DNA of 64,000 nucleotides from 66-474 sp035249175 (lineage in GTDB: Bacteria; Pseudomonadota; Gammaproteobacteria; Xanthomonadales; Rhodanobacteraceae): the NCBI GenBank assembly GCA_035249175.1, contig DATFGT010000015.1, positions 4,441 through 68,440 on the forward strand. Reading direction: 5' to 3'. Of the stretch, positions 55,219 through 64,000 are shown one piece after another. Every line of letters begins with the position of its first letter. Within the stretch, counting starts at the first letter, position 1. The notes beneath the pieces were generated by a model. That model saw nothing but the letters and a program-made list of their open reading frames with translations, made no database searches and was not told the origin of the DNA. A program made the translations under genes and the position numbers.

Positions 55219-56418
55219 TCAGAATTTCACCTCGCCCCACGCGCCGAACTCGCGGGATCGGGTGTTGGTCTTGCTGTCGTCCTTCAGAAGCTCGTGCTTG
55301 TACGCGAGCGCCATGCGCACGCCTTCCGTCACGGGGAAGGCAACACCGAAGTTGTAATAGGTGTCTTGCAGGCTTGGGCTGATATCCCTGCTGGGCCGGA
55401 CCCGGTCGTAACGCGCGAAGATCGAAGCCGGACCGAAGTCGTAGCTGCTCCACAGCGACCAGCCGTCGGCCGTGTCGGTTGCCGGCGTCAGCACGTTGTT
55501 CCAGTTGCTGGCACGGAAATATTCGCCGCCGAGCCGGAGCCCACCTCCGCGGTAGGCAATCATCGCGTCATAGCGATGCGCGTCATGGAGCGCCGGCGTG
55601 TTGTGCGTATTCTTGCCGAGATCGCCGCTGTAACCCCCGACGCCGATCATCACGCTCTTGATCGGCTGGAAGCCGACACGGCCCTCGAAGTCCACGCTGT
55701 CGGAGCGGGTTGGATTCTTGTAACCACCGCCGTTGATCATGGACGCCTGGTAGTTGAACATGCCGCTGTCGCCGAGCAGGTGTACGCCCCAATCCGCCGA
55801 GCTGCCGAACTTGGTTCGATCCACGACGGTGCTCTCGACGAAGCGGTAGCCGTACCAGTCTTCCACGAACGGAATCCATGCCATGCCGGCCGACCCGACC
55901 CGTAGCGTAGTGAGTTTCGAGAATGTGCCCTGGAGATAGGCCTTCTTGACGAACAACTGGGTCTCGCCATCCACACTGCTGTAGTTGAAATCGGTCGTCA
56001 GGTTGGCCGACCAAATATCGTTGAAGGTGTGGTCTACCGTGAGGTAGAAACGCTTCACGTCCAGCCCGGGGCCGGAGGCGTCGGTCTTCGCGCCATTTTT
56101 GGTCTGGTCGATGTTGGTGAAATCCATGAATGCCGTGCCGCCTACTCTTGTGTTGCTGGCCCAGGCGTCGGGCGCGGGTTGCGCAGGCTTGGCCTGCTGC
56201 TGATTCATCGCCCCTATGTTCTGCTGCGTGCTGATATCGCCTGGCTGCCCGTGCGAGCGCCGCTCCAACTCGTTCACTTTCGCTTGCAACACCGCGAGCT
56301 GCTGCTTCAGTTGTGCGATTTCGGCAGCCTCATTCGATTGCGCCAAGGCGGGCGTCGTCAGGGTGACCCCGCTGCCCAATACGAGCGCGACGGCTACGGC
56401 GAGAACTCTGGATTTCAT
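55219..56418 (-). CDS. Outer-membrane porin, OprP/OprO-like, with N-terminal coiled coil
   Basis: The 399-residue protein has a signal peptide (about 1-26, ending TPALAQS) and a coiled coil (EAAEIAQLKQQLAVLQAKVNELERR) linked by a Gln/Pro-rich stretch. A beta-barrel from about 90 onward shows alternating aromatic strands (RFYLTVDHTFNDIWSANLTTDFNYSS) and ends in phenylalanine (GAWGEVKF*). The shape fits phosphate-selective (OprP/OprO) or related anion porins. A Pho box lies about 97 bases upstream on its strand, supporting phosphate control. The operon just downstream transports sulfate, so a sulfate role is an alternative. Confidence 0.8.
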   Translation of the reverse strand: MKSRVLAVAVALVLGSGVTLTTPALAQSNEAAEIAQLKQQLAVLQAKVNELERRSHGQPGDISTQQNIGAMNQQQAKPAQPAPDAWASNTRVGGTAFMDFTNIDQTKNGAKTDASGPGLDVKRFYLTVDHTFNDIWSANLTTDFNYSSVDGETQLFVKKAYLQGTFSKLTTLRVGSAGMAWIPFVEDWYGYRFVESTVVDRTKFGSSADWGVHLLGDSGMFNYQASMINGGGYKNPTRSDSVDFEGRVGFQPIKSVMIGVGGYSGDLGKNTHNTPALHDAHRYDAMIAYRGGGLRLGGEYFRASNWNNVLTPATDTADGWSLWSSYDFGPASIFARYDRVRPSRDISPSLQDTYYNFGVAFPVTEGVRMALAYKHELLKDDSKTNTRSREFGAWGEVKF

Positions 56419-56514
56419 GGTGATCTCCGCTGCGGTTGAGGTGCGCCCCGAAAAAAGTCATGGTCGGGGCTGCGCCAAGGTGCGAGGCGTTGGTTGCACA
56501 GGGATACACGTTGG

Positions 56515-56532
56515 ATGACAGAACGAAGACAG
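56515..56532 (-). promoter_or_regulatory. Pho box upstream of the porin gene
   Basis: Read on the minus strand, CTGTCTT-CGTT-CTGTCAT gives two 7-base direct repeats with the 4-base gap and 11-base period of a PhoB site (6 of 7 and 7 of 7 matches). It points toward the porin gene, whose start is about 97 bases away. No strong -10 follows. Confidence 0.75.
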
Positions 56533-56605
56533 CAGGTTGAGGACGTTGCGGCAGCCGCCGCCAGCAGGGGGCGCATGTTCTACCAGCGTGCGCGTTAAAA
56601 GCTCA

Positions 56606-57113
56606 TGCCGCGCGGCGCAATGCATCGTCGACAACGACGACGCGCTGGATTCGCAGGAACGCCGTATCAGCCAGGATGTCTTGCGGCTGCTGGCGCTGCG
56701 TCAGCCGATGGCGCGGGACCTGCGCGAAGTCCTCGCGGCGTTGCGGATCGCGTCGGACATCGAGCGCATCGGCGACTATGCGGCGAATGTCGCGAAACGC
56801 TCGATGACCTTGAACCTTTCGGCACCGGTGCCACTGGTCGCAGGCCTGTCCGCACTGGCAGAAGTGGCCGACGAAATGGTGCGCGACGTGCTGGACGCCT
56901 ACCGCCGCCGCCGCACGCGTGGTATGGGAGCGCGACAACCAACTCGACACCCTGTACACGGGCCTGTTTCGCGAACTGCTCACCCACATGATGGAAGACC
57001 CGCGCAGCATCACCGCCTGCTCGCACCTGTTGTTCATCGCCAAGAACATCGAGCGCATCGGCGATCACGCCACCAATATCGCCGAGAACGTGTGGTTCGT
57101 GGTGGAAGGGTGA
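56606..57113 (+). pseudogene. phoU: phoU remnant, 5'-truncated and frameshifted
   Basis: PhoU homology begins abruptly at about QCIVDNDDALDSQERRIS and continues VLRLLALRQPMARDLREVLAALRIASDIERIGDYAANVAKR. It then shifts frame inside the GCC-repeat near 56902-56915 and continues in another frame as VVWERDNQLDTLYTGLFRELLTHMMEDPRSIT...FIAKNIERIGDHATNIAENVWFVVEG. One extra base in the CCG tract explains the shift. About 50 N-terminal residues are absent, and no start or leader is seen. Intact PhoU (about 235 residues) restrains PhoR and Pst signalling. Confidence 0.85.
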
Positions 57114-57325
57114 CTCAGACTGACGATGTGGCGCGCAGGAGCACGCCCGAACGCTGCAGGCGGCCCGAAGAATGAGCGCCATGGATGGCGCGAATGGCGG
57201 CCGCCCAAGGATGTGCGCGCCAGCGATCGCCACAGGGTTGCATGCTCGCGCAGCTGAAGCCTGACCGGTGCTTGGCGCGCGCGCCCGGTTGCGGTAGAAC
57301 GGTGCTTTCCAATCACGGAGTCATC

Positions 57326-57829
57326 GTGAAAACCGTTCCCGATGATGCTGTGTTGCGCAAGCAGGCCGAACAAGTCGCCGAAACCTTGCACGCGAGTGGC
57401 GAAATGCTGGCGACCGCCGAATCCTGCACCGGCGGTTGGATCGCGAAAGCGTGCACGGATCTGGCGGGCAGTTCGGAATGGTTCGAATCCGCGGTGGTGA
57501 CCTACAGCAACCGCGCCAAGCAGGCACTGCTGGGCGTCACCCCGGCGACGCTGGAAAAACACGGGGCAGTCAGCCGCGAATGCGCGTTGGAAATGGTGGC
57601 GGGCGTGCTGGCGCGCTTCGACGCGAACGTGGCGGTGGCTGTCACCGGCATCGCGGGCCCCGGCGGCGGCACGCCGGAGAAGCCCGTCGGCACGGTCTGG
57701 ATCGCATGGCAGCGGCGTGGCCACGAGGCGCGGGTGGAATGTTTCGGATTCGATGGCAACCGCGATGCCGTGCGCCGACAGACCGTTGTCGTCGCCCTGG
57801 AAGGCATTCGGATGATTCTGCGCGCGTAG
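57326..57829 (+). CDS. pncC: Nicotinamide-nucleotide amidase PncC (CinA C-terminal domain)
   Basis: The 167-residue protein is a stand-alone CinA C-terminal domain, which deamidates nicotinamide mononucleotide. Motifs are LATAESCTGGWIAKACTDLAGSSEWF and VAVTGIAGPGGGTPEKPVGTVWIAW. GTG 57326 with GGAG five bases upstream is the likely start. The gene lies upstream of recA as in many gammaproteobacteria (cinA/ygaD-recA-recX-alaS-csrA). Confidence 0.93.
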   Translation: MKTVPDDAVLRKQAEQVAETLHASGEMLATAESCTGGWIAKACTDLAGSSEWFESAVVTYSNRAKQALLGVTPATLEKHGAVSRECALEMVAGVLARFDANVAVAVTGIAGPGGGTPEKPVGTVWIAWQRRGHEARVECFGFDGNRDAVRRQTVVVALEGIRMILRA

Positions 57830-58019
57830 CTGCAGGATCTGCGGTGCGGGATGCATCGCGCCATAGGAAAGTGCTTACGGAATGATGCGGCTTGCGCCGC
57901 TGTTCGCAAGCCGGCGGTGTGAAATAATGGCGACGTCTTCCGGTTCCCTCAGGTCTCAACCCGTGAGAACCGACCCCGCGATACTTCGCTTCACGCACAA
58001 TCCGTCTGAGGAATACGCA

Positions 58020-59060
<1,041 letters not shown>

Positions 59061-59154
59061 ATGGCCAGGTAGCCCGGATGGAGCAAAGCGAAATCCGGGA
59101 CGCCGGCAACAAGAGGTCGGTTCCGGGGTCCATGGCTGCGCACGCGACACTGCG

Positions 59155-59643
59155 ATGAAGCGCAAGCGAGACACGCGTGGCGACAGGCCGGAGCGGAGTG
59201 CTTACGACCGTGCGCTCGGCATGCTCGCCCGTCGTGAATACTCGCAGCGCGAGCTGCGCGCGCGGCTCGAACGCGCCGGTTGTGACGAGGACGAATCGGA
59301 GTCGGCGCTACGCACGCTGCAAAAGCAGCAATACCAGGACGACGATCGCTTCGGTGAAATGATCGTGCGGGCGCGGGTGGGGCAGGGCTACGGACCCACC
59401 CGCATCCGAGCCGAGTTGCGTTCGCATGGACTGACCGACGCCGCGATTCGCGCGCTGCTCGATGGCGCGGACGCCGATTGGGAAACTTCGGCGATGGCGC
59501 AACTGCGCAAGAAGTACGGCAACAAGCCCGCCGCCGATCACGCCGAACGCGGCAAGCGCGCAGCCTTCCTCTTGCGTCGCGGTTTCAGCGCCGCCACAGT
59601 TAGAATCGTCACCCATTCCGAGGTTGGCGATCCCGGCGATTGA
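59155..59643 (+). CDS. recX: Regulatory protein RecX
   Basis: The 162-residue protein has the RecX three-helix repeats: SAYDRALGMLARREYSQRELRARLERAGC, then QQYQDDDRFGEMIVRARVGQGYGPTRIRAELRSHGL, then KYGNKPAADHAERGKRAAFLLRRGFSAATV. RecX binds and trims RecA filaments. It starts 94 bases after recA and precedes alaS, the conserved order. Confidence 0.94.
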   Translation: MKRKRDTRGDRPERSAYDRALGMLARREYSQRELRARLERAGCDEDESESALRTLQKQQYQDDDRFGEMIVRARVGQGYGPTRIRAELRSHGLTDAAIRALLDGADADWETSAMAQLRKKYGNKPAADHAERGKRAAFLLRRGFSAATVRIVTHSEVGDPGD

Positions 59644-59721
59644 CGTTCCGCCATGGTTTTGGCGGGCGGGCCGGCTGCGCCGCCTTGACTCGCCATCACC
59701 TGAGCTTCCCGACGCAACCGC

Positions 59722-62355
<2,634 letters not shown>

Positions 62356-62400
62356 CCGCCCGCCATGCCAATAGTCATGCCGTTTCGACCGCTTCTTGCA

Positions 62401-62430
62401 TTGCGCCTGCGCTGCGCGTTCAGCTATAGT
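62401..62430 (+). promoter_or_regulatory. Possible promoter of csrA
   Basis: TTGCGC (62401-62406) and TATAGT (62425-62430) are 18 bases apart in the alaS-csrA gap, about 170 bases before the csrA ATG. Confidence 0.5.
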
Positions 62431-62603
62431 CGCCACGCATCGATCGCCCCTGTACCGGTCTAGTGCGGGTGATGGAGGAACCTGAACACGCGCATTCATT
62501 CGGACGTGTTCGCGATCGTCCTGAATTGCCGTGATGTGCGATCCGGAGGGGAACGCACATGCGGGTATCGGGTCTAACCGATCCGAACGAATGGAGTTCC
62601 GTC

Positions 62604-62831
62604 ATGTTGATTTTGACCCGCCGCGTAGGGGAAACCCTGATGATCGGCGACCAGGTAACCGTCACGGTATTGGGTGTCAAGGGTAACCAGGTACGCATCG
62701 GCATCACCGCACCCAAGGATGTCGCGGTACATCGCGAAGAGATTTACCAGCGCATCCAGCAGGAACACCAAACGGGTTCTGCCGGCTCCGGTTCCGACGA
62801 GTCTTCCGGCGACGAGGCGGCCAGGGGCTGA
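62604..62831 (+). CDS. csrA: Carbon storage regulator CsrA (RsmA)
   Basis: The 75-residue RNA-binding regulator begins MLILTRRVGETLMIGDQVTVTVLGVKGNQVRIGI, matching CsrA throughout. VAVHREEIYQRIQQE carries the conserved Arg44-equivalent region that binds GGA motifs. A Gly/Ser/Glu tail extends it beyond the E. coli length of 61. Its own leader contains ATGGAGTT, a GGA site overlapping the ribosome binding site, consistent with possible autoregulation. It follows alaS. Confidence 0.96.
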   Translation: MLILTRRVGETLMIGDQVTVTVLGVKGNQVRIGITAPKDVAVHREEIYQRIQQEHQTGSAGSGSDESSGDEAARG

Positions 62832-62879
62832 CGCCCGCCGTTCCGCGGCTTTACCAAAATCGCTCCCGCATCTATCCTA

Positions 62880-62902
62880 GCCGACCGGCTTGCCGGATCG
62901 GC
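62880..62902 (+). terminator. Hairpin after csrA
   Basis: GCCGA-CCGGC pairs with GCCGG-A-TCGGC around a TT loop with one bulged A, about 50 bases after the csrA stop. No T-tract follows, so terminator function is uncertain. Confidence 0.4.
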
Positions 62903-63013
62903 GCGTGCGCGGCGGATGGTTGTTGCATGCGCGAGTTGCTGCGCGGTTCCCGTATGAAGTACAGGCTTGCCGCGACATCCGTTGCTACACTTGGTTGATA
63001 CGAAAACAGATTC

Positions 63014-63106
63014 GGAGAGATGCCCGAGAGGCCGAAGGGGCTCCCCTGCTAAGGGAGTATCGGGTCAAAAGCCTGATCGAGGGTTCGAATCCCTCTCTCT
63101 CCGCCA
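63014..63106 (+). tRNA. tRNA-Ser (GCT anticodon)
   Basis: This 93-base type II tRNA has the acceptor GGAGAGA/TCTCTCC, anticodon loop CTGCTAA (anticodon GCT) and a long variable arm (around TATCGGGTCAAAAGCCTGATC). The T-arm is GAGGGTTCGAATCCCTC, and CCA is encoded. Confidence 0.97.
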
Positions 63107-63114
63107 TTCAATCG

Positions 63115-63143
63115 TTGACGTGATTGCAGCGACACCGGATAAT
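63115..63143 (+). promoter_or_regulatory. Promoter of tRNA-Arg (ACG)
   Basis: TTGACG (63115-63120) and GATAAT (63138-63143) have a 17-base spacer, 25 bases before the tRNA start. Both are 5 of 6 matches to consensus. Confidence 0.7.
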
Positions 63144-63168
63144 TCGCGGCTCGCTTTCGTGTTTCAAT

Positions 63169-63245
63169 GCGCCCGTAGCTCAGCTGGATAGAGTACCAGG
63201 CTACGAACTTGGTGGTCGGGAGTTCGAATCTCTCCGGGCGCGCCA
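63169..63245 (+). tRNA. tRNA-Arg (ACG anticodon)
   Basis: This 77-base cloverleaf has the acceptor GCGCCCG/CGGGCGC, D-arm TAGCTCAGCTGGATAGAG, anticodon loop CTACGAA (ACG, read as ICG after deamination) and T-arm GGGAGTTCGAATCTCTC. CCA is encoded. Confidence 0.97.
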
Positions 63246-63248
63246 TTC

Positions 63249-63289
63249 AACGAAGAAGCCGACGCGTTGTCGTCGGCTTCTTCGTTTTC
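63249..63289 (+). terminator. Rho-independent terminator after tRNA-Arg (ACG)
   Basis: AACGAAGAAGCCGACG (63249-63264) pairs perfectly over 16 bases with 63271-63286 around a 6-base loop. T residues follow. It begins 4 bases after the tRNA, so tRNA-Pro is a separate unit. Confidence 0.88.
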
Positions 63290-63309
63290 GGAACCGTTGT
63301 TCGCGCGCG

Positions 63310-63339
63310 TTGACCCGCGCGATCGCGCGAACGTACCAT
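63310..63339 (+). promoter_or_regulatory. Possible promoter of tRNA-Pro
   Basis: TTGACC (63310-63315) and TACCAT (63334-63339) with an 18-base spacer lie 43 bases before the tRNA-Pro gene. Confidence 0.55.
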
Positions 63340-63381
63340 GGCTTGCCTGCCCGCCGTGCTTGCGGCCCGTCGGCGGCGTTT

Positions 63382-63458
63382 CGGGGTATAGCTCAGTCTG
63401 GTAGAGCGCCAGCTTTGGGAGCTGGATGTCGTGGGTTCGAATCCCTCTGCCCCGACCA
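63382..63458 (+). tRNA. tRNA-Pro (TGG anticodon)
   Basis: This 77-base cloverleaf has the acceptor CGGGGTA/TGCCCCG, anticodon stem CCAGC/GCTGG with loop TTTGGGA (TGG) and T-arm GTGGGTTCGAATCCCTC. CCA is encoded. Confidence 0.97.
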
Positions 63459-63637
63459 TTGTTTGTGCGGTCATCCTCGATCGCTGCTCCGGTTCGGCTC
63501 GTCACGAGAGCTCATTTTGTCGCGTTCTGTCGGGTCAGAATGCACATCCCCGTGCTGACTTTCCACAGCGGCCGCTTCGTGGGGTGTCCGACAGCCGTCG
63601 CACCAGGGATGGTTTCTTGCGAGAATGCGACGGCAAC

Positions 63638-63714
63638 GCGCCCGTAGCTCAATCGGATAGAGCATCGGCCTTCTAAGCCGACGGTTGCTGGTTCGATTCC
63701 AGTCGGGCGCGCCA
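63638..63714 (+). tRNA. tRNA-Arg (TCT anticodon)
   Basis: This 77-base cloverleaf has the acceptor GCGCCCG/CGGGCGC, anticodon stem CGGC/GCCG with loop CTTCTAA (TCT) and T-arm GCTGGTTCGATTCCAGT. CCA is encoded. The acceptor is identical to that of the tRNA-Arg (ACG) 470 bases upstream. Confidence 0.97.
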
Positions 63715-63878
63715 CTGTTACCAGCAAACGCCGCGTCTTCAACCCGTCGGGCGCGCCAACCGCACGCGCCGAGCATGCGACCTCATCGCGATTGGCGGTT
63801 CACGATTCGCTGCATCGATCCGCGCTCCGGAGTAGCATCGGGGAATATTCGGCGACGGCCGCTGATTCGGAGACTCAC

Positions 63879-64000
63879 ATGCGATTCATCGGCGCGCTGG
63901 TTTTCTGGATCGTCGTTGTGATCATTGCTTTCTTCGCGTTCGCCTTCAGCGGGATCTACCAGGCGGGGGCGGACGTGCCGCACTGGTCGATTACCCGGCA
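63879..64000 (+). CDS. N-terminus of a membrane-anchored protein, possibly a c-type cytochrome (partial)
   Basis: About 40 codons are present before the window ends. MRFIGALVFWIVVVIIAFFAFAFSGIYQAGADVPHW has one N-terminal membrane helix followed by an SGIYxxxADxPHW pattern. I associate that pattern with the linker before a periplasmic cytochrome c domain in some proteobacterial proteins. The haem motif would lie beyond the edge, so the assignment is tentative. GGAG upstream of the ATG supports translation. Confidence 0.5.
   Translation, partial: MRFIGALVFWIVVVIIAFFAFAFSGIYQAGADVPHWSITR

Noticed and set aside
63014..63714. tRNA cluster as a possible integrated-element attachment site
   Set aside because: No integrase, no direct repeat of a tRNA 3' end and no foreign genes are present within the window.

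Overview
The window is a GC-rich chromosomal segment of a gammaproteobacterium, most likely order Xanthomonadales (Lysobacterales), perhaps family Rhodanobacteraceae. The evidence is the housekeeping gene order (ffh-rpsP-rimM-trmD-rplS; recA-recX-alaS-csrA), a FimX-type degenerate GGDEF/EAL protein, a DksA with a lysine/alanine-rich tail, EpmB/EF-P with a lysine target, FolE2 and a 180-kDa-class NAD-glutamate dehydrogenase. The placement comes from reading the proteins, not from a database search. No prophage, transposase, CRISPR array or rRNA operon is visible.

Layout. 1-2.2 kb: end of ffh and the rpsP-rimM-trmD-rplS operon with a strong terminator. 2.5-8.1 kb: an aldo/keto reductase, an RND efflux pump (adaptor plus permease, no outer-membrane channel) and a decayed GGDEF fragment. 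8.1-13.1 kb: the giant glutamate dehydrogenase. 13.4-17.0 kb: a stress-type cluster on the minus strand (YqjD/ElaB-like, DUF1328, three CsbD-like proteins, one small ORF) divergent from a triple-PAS LuxR regulator. 17.1-21.9 kb: nadK, fimX-like, epmB and efp. 22.0-26.9 kb: a tightly overlapped six-gene operon mtaD-yciI-ubiG-mupP-(squalene/phytoene synthase-like)-folE2. 26.9-35.5 kb: pyrC, yidD, dksA, lon, hupB, tRNA-Val and ppiD. 35.6-40.2 kb: a small secreted protein, phbB, gluQ and an OPT transporter. 40.4-45.9 kb: htpG-hslR, an amino-acid permease divergent from dimethylargininase, and a response regulator. 45.9-57.8 kb: mutS, phoB-phoR, a YkvA-like protein, the sulfate ABC operon cysA-cysW-cysT-sbp, a porin, a broken phoU and pncC. 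58.0-62.8 kb: recA-recX-alaS-csrA. 63.0-63.7 kb: tRNAs Ser, Arg, Pro and Arg. The right edge holds the start of a membrane-anchored protein.

Themes. Most of the segment is core metabolism and protein quality control (Lon, HtpG, Hsp15, PpiD, DksA, HU). The least ordinary part is the phosphate region. A consensus Pho box precedes phoB and a second precedes the porin. PhoR has no membrane segment, phoU is truncated and frameshifted, and a sulfate rather than phosphate ABC transporter lies between them. Two long palindromic elements ending in CGTCATYCC lie just upstream of mtaD and htpG, and other short repeats fill several intergenic spaces. I see no clearly new multi-gene system. The best leads are the rearranged Pho locus and the CsbD/PAS-LuxR stress cluster.
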